DNA from: Diplonema papillatum
Lineage: Eukaryota > Euglenozoa > Diplonemea > Diplonemida > Diplonemidae
DNA length: 64,000 bases
NCBI GenBank assembly: GCA_030068145.1
Contig: JAPJBO010000784.1
Coordinates: forward strand, 1-64,000
Direction: 5' to 3'
Below the pieces are notes generated by a model that saw nothing but the letters and a program-made list of their open reading frames with translations, had not been told where the DNA came from and did not search any database. Positions 1-9,206 of the stretch are shown here, piece by piece. Position numbers and translations under genes: made by a program. The stretch's first letter is position 1, and each line of letters begins with the position of its first letter.

Positions 1-484
1 GGGCCGTTGTCGAAAGTCACAGTGCAGACCTGAGCCACCGTTCACACCCCCGATCCGACTAGCCGACGAAAGAAGGCTAAGTTGCCGGAACAAACGTGTA
101 CGCATACAATGACAACATGTTATGACGAGGACGGTTGGCCACAGGCAGCTGCATCTGTCAGTCACGGGCGCTCCACCTGACCTACCCGGCCGTCACTAGT
201 AAGGCTACATGGGGGGATCAGTTTGCAGGAAGCCCCGACAATCGAATTCCTCCCCGTTTCCATTTTTCTTTCAGTATCAGTTCAGTTTCTAACCCGACGT
301 TAAATCCGGCCCAGTGAAGCCGTTGCCTACGGGCGGCGACATGTTAAAAAAAAAAAAAATTTTTTTTTTTTCAGGCCACCAGGGCACTTTACTCCACTCC
401 TTTGAGGTCCCCTTGATGGGGATGGTTGGGAAACCATACTAGGTATGGAAGCCATCCTTTCGCGGACCAGTTTCCGCTCGGCTA
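1..484. other. No gene recognised; A/T palindrome inside
   Basis: I see no convincing coding region here. At 346-371 a run of 14 A is followed directly by 12 T, making a small perfect A/T palindrome. The 16-bp minisatellite begins about 110 bases later. Confidence 0.5.
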
Positions 485-1805
485 TTGAACTTTGCTTCAC
501 CCGAATTCGCCCGAACTTTGCTTCGCCCGAACTTTGCTTCACCAGAACTTTGCTTCACCCGAACTTAGCTTCACCCGAACTTAGCTTCGCCCGAACTTTG
601 TTTCGCCCGATCTTAGCTTCACCAGAACTTTGCTTCACCCGAACTTGCTTCCCCCAGAACTTAGCTTCGCCGGACTTTGTTTCGGCCCGACCCGAACTTT
701 GCTTCGCCCGGACTTTGTTTCGCCCGAACTTAGCTTGACCCGAACTTTGCTTCACCCGAACTTAGCTTCGCCCGAACTTTGTTTCGCCCGATCTTAGCTT
801 CACCAGAACTTTGCTTCACCCGAACTTTGCTTCCCCCAGAACTTAGCTTCGCCGGCTTTGTTTCGCACCGAACTTAGCTTGACCCGAACTTTGCTTCGCC
901 CGAACTTTGCTTCACCAGAACTTTGTTTCGCCCGAACTTTGCTTCACCAGAACTTTGCTTCATCCGAACTTTGCTTCCCCAGAACTTAGCTTCGCCCGCA
1001 CTTTGTTTCGCCCGAACTTAGCTTGACCCGAACTTTGCTTCGCCCGAACTTTGCTTCACCAGAACTTAGCTTCGCCCGAACTTTGCTTCGCCCGAACTTT
1101 GCTTCCCCCAGAACTTTGTTTCGCCCGAACTTTGCTTCACCAGAACTTTGCTTCATCCGAACTTTGCTTCCCCCAGAACTTAGCTTCGCCCGCACTTTGT
1201 TTCGCCCGAACTTAGCTGGCCCGAACTTTGCTTCGCCGAACTTTGCTTACCAGAACTTAGCTTCGCCCGAACTTTGCTTCGCCCGAACTTTGCTTCCCCC
1301 AGAACTTTGTTTCGCCCGAACTTTGCTTCACCAGAACTTTGCTTCATCCGAACTTAGCTTCGCCCAGAACTTTGCTTCGCCCGAACTTTGTTTCGCCGAA
1401 TTTTGTTTCGCCCGAACTTAGCTTCACCCAGAACTTTGCTTCACCCGAACTTAGCTTCGCCCGAACTTTGCTTCCAAGAACTTTGCTTCACCCGAACTTA
1501 GCTTCGCCCGAACTTTGCTTCACCAGAACTTAGCTTCGCCCGAACTTTGCTTCACCCAGAACTTAGCTTCGCCCGGACTTTGTTTCGCCCGAACTTAGCT
1601 TCACCTTCGCCCGAACTTTGACTTAGCTTCACCTTCGCCCGAACTTTGCTTCACCAGAACTTTGCTCACCCGAACTTAGCTTCGCCCGAACTTTGCTTCG
1701 CCCGAACTTTGTTTCGCCCGAACTTAGCTTCACCCGAACTTTGCTTCACCAGAACTTAGCATTGCCCGAACTTAGCTTCGCCCGAACTTTGCTGTTCCCC
1801 GAACT
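485..1805. repeat. 16-bp minisatellite
   Basis: About 80 tandem copies of a 16-base unit close to CCCGAACTTTGCTTCA. Two common variants alternate, TTTG versus TTAG and CGCCCG versus CACCAG/CCCCAG. Because 16 is not a multiple of 3, the array reads as repetitive Leu/Phe/Ala/Ser/Pro peptides in every frame. Open frames through it are therefore repeat artefacts, not genes. Small deletions and a partial higher-order duplication are visible, with the same order of variants near 560-720 and 730-880. Confidence 0.95.
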
Positions 1806-1960
1806 TTAACTGCTGCCTCCAGTCTCGCCACGCGCCGGCCTTAGCCGAGCGCACGTACTTGCAAAATTAGCCACCAAGGTAGCCCCAAGGTTTGAATGGG
1901 GCCACTATGTGGCAACCTTTCCGACTTTTTGAATCGACGGTGAAGCAGGTTGCATCTTTC

Positions 1961-2025
1961 CAACCAGTTTACAAATGGCAGGAACGTAATCAGTGCAAGC
2001 TGATGACTTGCCCCTACTCGGCGAG
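1961..2025 (-). pseudogene. 18S rRNA fragment (start of the helix 44 region)
   Basis: The reverse complement carries the conserved SSU rRNA stretch with AGTCATCAGCTTGCACTGAT and then CCTGCCATTTGTA. This lies just before the position of the universal 3' domain sequence. It is diverged compared with the cleaner copies at 44.3 and 62.7 kb, and only about 65 bases remain, so it is a fragment and not a functional rRNA gene. Confidence 0.8.
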
Positions 2026-2049
2026 CAATGTTTCTCAGCAAGCGGAAGC

Positions 2050-2103
2050 AAAGATCGTAGCAACGTTGCTGTAGATGAACCTGCATCAGGATCATTACAA
2101 AAG
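2050..2103 (+). pseudogene. 18S rRNA 3'-terminal fragment
   Basis: The plus strand reads GATGAACCTGCATCAGGATC followed by ATTAC. This is a mutated version of the near-universal 3' end of SSU rRNA (GTGAACCTGC..GGATCATTA). It lies about 25 bases from the minus-strand 18S fragment at 1961-2025 but in the opposite orientation, so the two pieces were rearranged. Confidence 0.8.
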
Positions 2104-2221
2104 ATTTCGAGATTGGTGGCGTGTGCAGCACCAATGGGTGAAGTACCTAAGGAAAAGGGCGCGAGCAGAGCACTGCCTCTCATGCATGTGTGATGCTAGC
2201 ATCAAGTCTTCTTCGAGTTGT
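2095..2221 (-). CDS. Possible terminal exon of the receptor cyclase-like gene
   Basis: On the minus strand a long pyrimidine tract (2224-2280) ends in TTTCCTAG, with AG at 2223-2222, a very good 3' splice site. If the upstream exon ends at about 2317 within GCGGT|GTGTG, the frame continues as VQLEEDLMLASHMHERQ and stops at about 2095. The donor is not the GTATG type used elsewhere. The last codons overlap the 18S fragment at 2050-2103, so the true 3' end is uncertain. The alternative is that the open frame simply reads through to a stop at 2202. Confidence 0.35.
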
Positions 2222-2316
2222 CTAGGAAAGGGATGCAAAATAGAAAGAGGTAAAAAGGGGTAAAAAGGGGAGTGTACGGCTCCCAAAGTGGGGTATGAAA
2301 GGGGGGGTCGGCACAC

Positions 2317-3689
2317 ACCGCCAACTCGGACTCCCCGTGGACGACGGAGCGGGCCCAGGTGTTCCACGTGCGGTACGGGTCAGTAGAGTCGTTCTCCTCG
2401 ATCTGGTACATCCACTCGTCGATTTTGGTCTGCCGCTGCGCCACGATCTCGGCGATGAGGATGGGCCTGGTGCTCCGCTTCGGGAACGAGCACGCGTCCA
2501 GCACCCGCACGACTATGTCCGTCTTGACGTCGTCGTACACGTGGTGGTCCGCCACGATTGGGATACCGTGGTAGTTGGCATACCGCTCGAGGGCGTACAC
2601 CCAGGTGACCACCGGGCTGACGAAGGAAAACCGCTTCATGTTCTCGTTGCCCATGTTGCCCACCCGCGCCTCGCCGGACGCAACCGCACTCGACGTTTTG
2701 TACCCGAGGTCAGCTAGGCGGTTGCGGATGCCTACCGCCGCCAGGGTGGCTGCCATCCGATGCGTGCCCAGCAGCCGCGCTGTGTTCCACGTCGCGGCGA
2801 ATCGATCGCCCGAGAATAGCTCGGCGACGCCCTTCGTCGTCGCGAACGCGGTCATCGTCTCGGTGAGGGCATGCGCGTGCCCCGCAAGCAGGTGGCTGTC
2901 GTACCCTTCGTCGCCCCGGCGGAGCCAGCCGCAGAGGTTGACGACCACCATCGACATCTTCTTCCGAGCAAGCGCCATCGTCCCGAGCTCAGCCATCTTC
3001 AGCGCCACCGCGGCGCGGGTCCCGGAGTCGTGTGTGATGCCGGAGGTCCCGAAGGACAGTTCGCTGCCCGTAGCACGGGATCTGGCAGACCTGCCAGCGC
3101 TGGTTCGGTCGGGCTTATCGCGTGAGATGTGCGTGCCCGTTTCGTCGTCGTCCGAGCCGCTCGTGTCGACGACAAGGTTTTGCGGCATGTAGCTCTTGTA
3201 CTCCTTGAGGTTGCCGAGCATAAGCGCCATAGCTGTTTGGATCTCGTTCAGCTCACGGATGATCGTCTTCTCGTTGGGAATAGCGTCAACACGGAGCAGC
3301 GCCGCCTCGCCTATGGCGTGCGCGATGGTTGCGAACGGCGCGGTGATGAAGTCGTTGAATACCAAAAACACCAGCACGGACCCCAGCGCGATCACCACGA
3401 CGACGATCGCCGCTTCGGTGGTGCTCTTCCGCAGGGTGCTGTGCGTGTTGCTGGAGTGGATCGCCAGGTCGGACAGGGCGCGGGCGTTGTTGGAGTCGAC
3501 CTGCGCCATGACGTCTTCTCTGGGGATCAACGCCGACACGGACAGCCGGAGGCCGAGTCGCTGGATGGTCGCGACGTTGAAGAACCACTGCCTTTCGTCG
3601 ACGTGCCGCACCGGCTTCTGCGTCCGCGGCACCACCTTCGAAAGGGACGCTGCCTCCACATCGTCGACCGACGTGTTGAAAAACCGCAC
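2317..3689 (-). CDS. Receptor nucleotidyl-cyclase-like, C-terminal part: Cache end, TM, HAMP, degenerate cyclase domain
   Basis: The segment opens with the last strands of a Cache-type sensor (QWFFNVATI...LSVSALIPRED). A transmembrane helix (AAIVVVVIALGSVLVFLVF) follows, then a HAMP-like linker, then a class III nucleotidyl-cyclase homology domain. That domain looks catalytically dead. The first metal-binding Asp position reads VVVNLCGW. The GD of the second metal site survives in FSGDRF. The position equivalent to the IGD..N signature reads FVSPVVTWVYALE. A Ser/Asp/Arg-rich insert separates HAMP from the cyclase fold. There is no ATG; the exon follows a 3' splice site (acaaacag|GTG) preceded by CT-rich sequence and the TCTCAA hexamer array. 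It supplies exactly what the gene at 9207-12694 lacks, so the two are probably one gene. However, joining the best donor (9207/9206) to this acceptor is out of frame, so either a small exon is missing or another acceptor is used, such as the weak one before QWFF. A simple read-through frame runs to 2202. Confidence 0.75.
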
Positions 3690-3729
3690 CTGTTTGTGCA
3701 AGGTTGTGTTGAGAGAGAGCTAAAGTTCG

Positions 3730-3955
3730 CTTGAGATTGAGATTGAGATTGAGATTGAGATTGAGATTGAGATTGAGATTGAAATTGAGATTGAGATTGA
3801 GATTGAGATTGAGATTGAGATTGAGATTGAGATTGAGATTGAGATTGAGATTGAGATTGAGATTGAGATTGAGATTGAGATTGAGATTGAGATTGAGATT
3901 GAGATTGAGATTGAGATTGAGATTGAGATTGAGATTGAGATTGAGATTGAGATTG
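3730..3955. repeat. TTGAGA hexanucleotide array
   Basis: About 37 almost perfect copies of TTGAGA on the plus strand (TCTCAA on the minus strand), with one TTGAAA variant near 3780. It lies immediately upstream, in the minus sense, of the 3' splice site at 3691-3690, so it extends the pyrimidine-rich region before that acceptor. Open frames through it, poly(Gln-Ser) and poly(Arg-Leu), are artefacts. Confidence 0.95.
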
Positions 3956-3965
3956 CCGGTGCTTA

Positions 3966-4470
3966 TACAGTTTTATTTCCCTTCTCTGGGGAAGAGCTGC
4001 CGCGCCAAACCTCGCTTCTTTGTACCACATGCGGAGAAAAGAGAAAGAGAGACATAAATAGAGACAGAGAGGGTTTGGAGGAGGACGCTGGCGTGCGTCG
4101 GGACCAGTGAGAAGCACCGGCCACCTTGCTAGATAAATCCTGCCGCGGAAAAGGAGCCCTTTCATTCGCTGGGGTCAGCACCCCTGCGGAGGCCCTCTTC
4201 CGGTGTGCCTTCACGCGGAAGGAAACAGTAGGACTTTTTTAAGCCCGGCGGAGGTCAACTGACCGGAGCTACCGGGGAGAGTGTGCTTACGTTGTGTGGT
4301 AACCTGATACGTTCGTGTGGTATGCGTCGATTGTCTAATGAGCTTGAAGCCCCGCATGGGCGCTTAGTTCCGTGCTGTGGGCGCCGCCCGATGCACGCGG
4401 TGGTTCGTTTGCGACAATAAAACCTGAGGGAAAGAGACTGCGTGTTTATCCCTCTCAGAGTACTTGTGAG
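3966..4470 (+). repeat. Dispersed repeat R1, copy A
   Basis: This stretch resembles 8388-8800 in the same orientation. Shared blocks include TTTTATTTCCCTTCTCT at the start, GCACCGGCCACCTTGC in the middle, and AATAAAACCT then GACTGCGTGTTT at the end. It looks like a non-coding dispersed element ending in an AATAAA-like signal. Copy A carries about 90 extra bases before the end. The two copies bracket the inverted repeats and the 41-bp satellite. Confidence 0.75.
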
Positions 4471-5119
4471 AAATAGGTCGAAGTACGGTTGAAGGTAAAT
4501 CAGCGGTGTCACCTGAGGGGGGTAATCTCAGAGGCGCCCACGTGACAAAGCCGTTGAGCACTGGGTAACTTTAAGCACATGGAAGAATATCGTATCCCCG
4601 GGTGCTCGCTGGAAGAGAAAAGAAGGAGAAGAAGTAAAACTTGACAGAGAATCCAACACTAGGCGAGTGTGTGCTTTTTATTTTCCGCAGGTGGGAGTGA
4701 ATGGGGAGGACGCCTGGAGGCTGTTGTCACAGTGTTTTCCCCATCGGTTCACCTGCACAAGTCTTCCAGCGAGGAGCCACACTTCGTGTCAATATTCCCA
4801 AAAGTACTTTAGGGAGCACAGATTTTTTCCTGAGCGGGCCACCAGCCCACCATTTATAGGGGGGGGGTGGGGGACCCACCTTTTGCCCCCAGGAGGGTCC
4901 GGTTTTCCAGAATTCTGGAATCACTCCGGATTGGTGTTCTCCGCGACTCTTTCAGAAATTTTTCAGATATCCCGCCAAAAAACATGAAAAACAGGGGGGT
5001 GCGGGGGGCTACGCCCCCCGCCCAAACGGTACGGGTTTTCCAATAAACTTTTCAACCCCATTTCAACAATCCTGTTGGTGTTCTCACTTAGAAATCTACA
5101 GCTAGACCACTTTTCAGAC
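4471..5119. other. Spacer with inverted repeat (left arm) and hairpin
   Basis: No gene recognised. Positions 4810-4851 are the left arm of an inverted repeat whose right arm is 8340-8382; both contain AGCACAGATTTTTTCCTGAG or its complement. At 5001-5021 there is a perfect 9-bp G/C hairpin with a 3-base loop (GCGGGGGGC-TAC-GCCCCCCGC). Confidence 0.6.
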
Positions 5120-8008
5120 AACAAAAACTGGGGTTGTCCCACATTTTTGGGTCACCAATACTGACGTTTGAGGGTTGTCCCACTATTTTCGATGACCAAT
5201 ACTCACGTTTGAGGGTTGTCCCACTTTTTTCGATGACCAATACTGACGTTTGAGGGTTGTCCCACTTTTTTTGGTCACCATTACTGACGTTTCAGGGTTG
5301 TCCCACTATTTTCGATGACCAATACTCACGTTTGAGGGTTGTCCCACATTTTTGGATCACCAATACTGACGTTTGAGGGTTGTCCCACTTTTTTCGATGA
5401 CCAATACTGACGTTTGAGGGTTGTCCCACTTTTTTGGGTCACCAATACTGACGTTTGAGGGTTGTCCCACTTTTTTGGGTCACCAATACGGACGTTTGAG
5501 GGTTGTCCCACTTTTTTGGATCACGAAAACTGACGTTTGAGGGTTGTCCCACTTTTTTGGATCACCAACACTGATGTTTGAGGGTTGTCCCACATTTTTG
5601 GGTCACCAATACGGACAACCCTCAAACGTCAGTTTTCGTGATCGAAAAAAGTGGGACAACCCTAAAACGTCAGTATTGGTGATCCAAAAATGTGGGACAA
5701 CCCTCAAACGTCGGTATTGGTGACCCAAAAAAGTGGGACAACCCTCAAACGTCAGTATTGGTGCCCCAAAAAAGTGGCACAACCCTCAAACGTTAGTTTT
5801 AGTGCCCCAAAGAAGTGGGACAACCCTCAAACGTCAGTATTGGTGACCCAAAAAAGTGGGACAACCCTCAAACGTCAGTTTTCGTGATCCAAAAAAGTGG
5901 GACAACCCTCAAACGTCGGTATTGGTGACTCAAAAAAGTGGGACAACCCTCAAACGTTAGTTTTAGTGCCCCAAAAAAGTGGGACAACCCTCAAACGTCA
6001 GTATTGGTGATCCAAAATTGTGGGACAACCCTCAAACGTCAGTGTTGGTGAGCCAAAAATGTGGGACAACCCTCAAACGTCAGTATTGGTGATCCAGAAA
6101 GGTGGGACAACCCTCAAACGTCAGTATTGGTGATCCAAAAGTTTGGGACAACCCTGAAACGTCAGTTTTCGTGATCAAAAAAAGTGGGACAACCCTAAAA
6201 CGTCAGTATTGGTGATCCAAAAAAGTGGGACAACCCTCAAACGTCAGTATTGGTGACCCAAAAAAGTGGGACAACCCTCAAACGTCAGTATTGGTGACCC
6301 AAAAAAGTGGGACAACCCTCAAACGTTAGTTTTAGTGCCCCAAAAAAGTGGGACAACCCTCAAACGTCAGTATTGGTGATCCAAAATTGTGGGACAACCC
6401 TCAAACGTCAGTGTTGGTGAGCCAAAAATGTGGGACAACCCTCAAACGTCAGTATTGGTGATCCAAAAAAGTGGGACAACCCTCAAACGTCAGTATTGGT
6501 CATCGAAAAAAGTGGGACAACCCTCAAACGTCGGTATTGTGACCCAAAAAAGTGGGACAACCCTCAAACGTCAGTTTTCGTGATCGAAAAAAGTGGGACA
6601 ACCCTAAAACGTCAGTATTGGTGATCCAAAACTTTGGGACAACCCTGAAACGTCAGTTTTCGTGATCAAAAAAAGTGGGACAACCCTAAAACGTCAGTAT
6701 TGGTGATCCAAAAAAGTGGGACAACCCTCAAACGTCAGTATTGGTGACCCAAAAAAGTGGGACAACCCTCAAACGTTAGTTTTAGTGCCCCAAAAAAGTG
6801 GGACAACCCTCAAACGTCAGTATTGGTGATCCAAAATTGTGGGACAACCCTCAAACGTCAGTATTGGTGATCCAAAATTGTGGGACAACCCTCAAACGTC
6901 AGTATTGGTGATCCAAAAAAGTGGGACAACCCTCAAACGTCAGTATTGGTGACCCAAAAAAGTGGGACAACCCTCAAACGTTAGTTTTAGTGCCCCAAAG
7001 AAGTGGGACAACCCTCAAACGTCAGTATTGGTGATCCAAAATTGTGGGACAACCCTCAAACGTCAGTATTGGTGATCGAAAAAAGTGGGACAACCCTCAA
7101 ACGTTAGTTTTAGTGCCCCAAAGAAGTGGGACAACCCTCAAACGTCAGTATTGGTGATCCAAAAATGTGGGACAACCCTCAAACGTCAGTATTGGTGATC
7201 CAAAAAAGTCGCACAACCCTCAAACGTTAGTTTTATAGCCCCAAAGAAGTGGGACAACCCTCAAACGTCAGTATTGGTGATCCAAAAGTTTGGGACACCC
7301 TCAAACGTCAGTTTTCGTGATCGAAAAAAGTGGGACAACCCTAAAACGTCAGTATTGGTCATGGAAAAATGTGGGACAACCCTCAAACGTCAGTATTGGT
7401 GACCCAAAAAAGTGGGACAACCCTCAAACGTCAGTATTGGTGATCCAAAAAAGTGGGACAACCCTCAAACGTCGTATTGGTGACCCAAAAAAGTGGGACA
7501 ACCCTCAAACGTTAGTTTTAGTGCCCCAAAGAAAGTGGGACAACCCTCAAACGTCAGTATTGGTGATCCAAAAAAGTGGGACAACCCTCAAACGTCAGTA
7601 TTGGTGATCGAAAAAAGTGGGACAACCCTCAAACGTTAGTTTTAGTGCCCCAAAAAGAAGTGGGACAACCCTCAAACGTCAGTATTGGTGATCCAAAAAT
7701 GTGGGACAACCCTCAAACGTCAGTATTGGTGATCCAAAAAAGTCGCACAACCCTCAAACGTTAGTTTTATAGCCCCAAAGAAGTGGGACAACCCTCAAAC
7801 GTCAGTATTGGTGATCCAAAAGTTTGGGACAACCCTCAAACGTCAGTTTTCGTGATCGAAAAAAGTGGGACAACCCTAAAACGTCAGTATTGGTCATGGA
7901 AAAATGTGGGACAACCCTCAAACGTCAGTATTGGTGACCCAAAAAAGTGGGACAACCCTCAAACGTCAGTTTTAGTGATCCAAAAAGTGGGACAACCCTC
8001 AAACTGAC
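5120..8008. repeat. ~41-bp satellite array with internal inversion
   Basis: About 70 tandem copies of a ~41-base unit centred on GTGGGACAACCCTCAAACGT, then CAGTATTGGTGA and an A-rich run. From 5120 to about 5612 the units are in reverse orientation; from about 5612 to 8008 they are in forward orientation. Several variant types (TATTGG, TTTTCG, TTTTAG cores) recur in blocks, showing higher-order duplication. Open frames through the array (QPSNVSIGDPKKW-type peptides) are repeat artefacts. Confidence 0.95.
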
Positions 8009-8097
8009 GTTTCCGGACCAGTCACGGACCACTGTCGCCGATGGCTTCAGAATTTCGATGACAGTGCTCGAAAATGGTGCGGGAAAATCTGGTGAAA

Positions 8098-8150
8098 AAA
8101 ATGACCCTGGCGGGATTCGAACCTGTGCCCTCAGGGTAGAGGTCCGCTGC
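8098..8150 (-). pseudogene. tRNA-like fragment 1 (T-arm, B box)
   Basis: The minus strand contains GGTTCGAATCC, a perfect B-box/T-loop core, followed by CGCCAGGGTCA and a T-run that could stop RNA polymerase III. The 5' half of a tRNA is not recognisable, so this is a 3' tRNA-like fragment. Confidence 0.45.
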
Positions 8151-8162
8151 ACTGGTGAAAAG

Positions 8163-8237
8163 ATGGACCGTGGCGGGATTCGAACCTGTGCCACTCACCG
8201 TAGAGGCACGCCGCATTGTCAACTCGACCACATATTA
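8163..8237 (-). pseudogene. tRNA-like element 2 (A and B boxes, Leu/Ser-like)
   Basis: On the minus strand TGGTCGAGTTGAC resembles an A box and GGTTCGAATCC is a perfect B box about 45 bases later. The 3' side then reads CGCCACGGTCC. The spacing and the D-arm resemble a long-variable-arm tRNA (Leu or Ser), but the 5' acceptor strand does not pair with the 3' strand and T-stem pairs are mismatched. It is either a tRNA pseudogene or a tRNA-derived element; the shared T-arm with fragment 1 suggests a tandem duplication. Confidence 0.45.
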
Positions 8238-8339
8238 ATGCTGGGGCGGGGAAAATCTTTTCAGCTTTGCTCAAGAAATATTTTTCGCATACCAAGGTGG
8301 GGGGGGGTCTGGGGACCCACCTTTTCATTCTGCCAAGTC

Positions 8340-8382
8340 GGTGGGCAGGTGGCCCGCTCAGGAAAAAATCTGTGCTCCCTTA
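8340..8382. repeat. Inverted repeat, right arm
   Basis: This is the reverse complement of 4810-4851 with very few differences. The pair encloses the whole 41-bp satellite and the tRNA-like elements, so the block between looks like one inserted or folded-back unit. Confidence 0.8.
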
Positions 8383-8387
8383 GTAAT

Positions 8388-8800
8388 GACAATTTTATTT
8401 CCCTTCTCTAGGCCCGCTAGCAGCGACGGACCTCGCTTCGCGGTGCCAGCACGAGGGGAGAAACTTGGAGATACAGAGAAAGAAAAAACAGAGGGTTGGA
8501 TGGAGAGGACGCAGGCGTGCGTCGGGGCCCGTGAGGAAGCACCGGCCACCTTGCAAGATGAGAATACCTGCCCTGGAAAGAAGCACCCTTTTACTCGCGG
8601 GGTTAAGCACCCTTGCGGGGGAGCTCTTCCGTGTGCCTCCATGCGGAAGGACACTGGGCGGACCTTTTAAGAAGGCCGCGAGAGTCGGCTGAGCCGGGAG
8701 CTACCGGAGAAGGTGTGTATGTGCTTAGGTATTACAACCTGGTTCGATTGCAGGATAATAAAACCTCGGGGATAAAAGACTGCGTGTTTTTCCCGTTCAA
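8388..8800 (+). repeat. Dispersed repeat R1, copy B
   Basis: Same element as 3966-4470, direct orientation. It starts with TTTTATTTCCCTTCTCT and ends with AATAAAACCTCGGG then GACTGCGTGTTT. No stable reading frame is shared between the copies, so I take it as a non-coding dispersed repeat. Confidence 0.75.
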
Positions 8801-8949
8801 GAAAAAAATGTCGAAAAGACAACGGGCTGACGTTCATCGTCGAAAACACAAAAGCGAAGCGCGCAGCAACTCCGGGACTTCTGAGGGTGATTGGCGAGAG
8901 CCCTGGTCTCGAGAAATCCTACCAGAACGAAGGGAAGAAGGAAAAAAAG

Positions 8950-9098
8950 GGGGGTCCGACCAAACTGAAGATCATGTCACGGTCACAGTTTACATGTCCG
9001 TGCTTCACATGGAGATCCCTAACTCAAGACATACCAGGTGAGAAAGAAGAACAACCTGAAGAGAGGGCCCAATCTCGGCTTGCTCAAAAAAGAAATGG
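8950..9098 (+). repeat. Dispersed repeat R2, copy A
   Basis: About 150 bases that reappear in reverse orientation at 25735-25885, with cores CATGGAGATCCCTAACTCAA and GACATACCAGGTGAG. Identity looks around 90 percent by eye. It falls within the intron or spacer just downstream of the receptor exon at 9207. Confidence 0.8.
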
Positions 9099-9206
9099 GA
9101 AAAGTTGGCTGCTGAAGTCCGGGGTGGGACGTCTGGGGCGAACGCGGTTGGGACTCCCCGTTGGACGTCCCTTTTCGAAAGTGGGAGACGTGCGACGTGC
9201 TCTTAC

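Noticed and set aside
3730..3955. Telomere-like repeat
   Set aside because: TTGAGA is not the TTAGGG type expected in Euglenozoa and the array is internal.
5326..8007. Repeated open frames with QPSNVSIGDPKKW-type peptides
   Set aside because: They come from the 41-bp satellite, which is open in several frames; no start context or domain.
5120..8008. CRISPR-like array
   Set aside because: Units are contiguous with no unique spacers, and the genome is eukaryotic.
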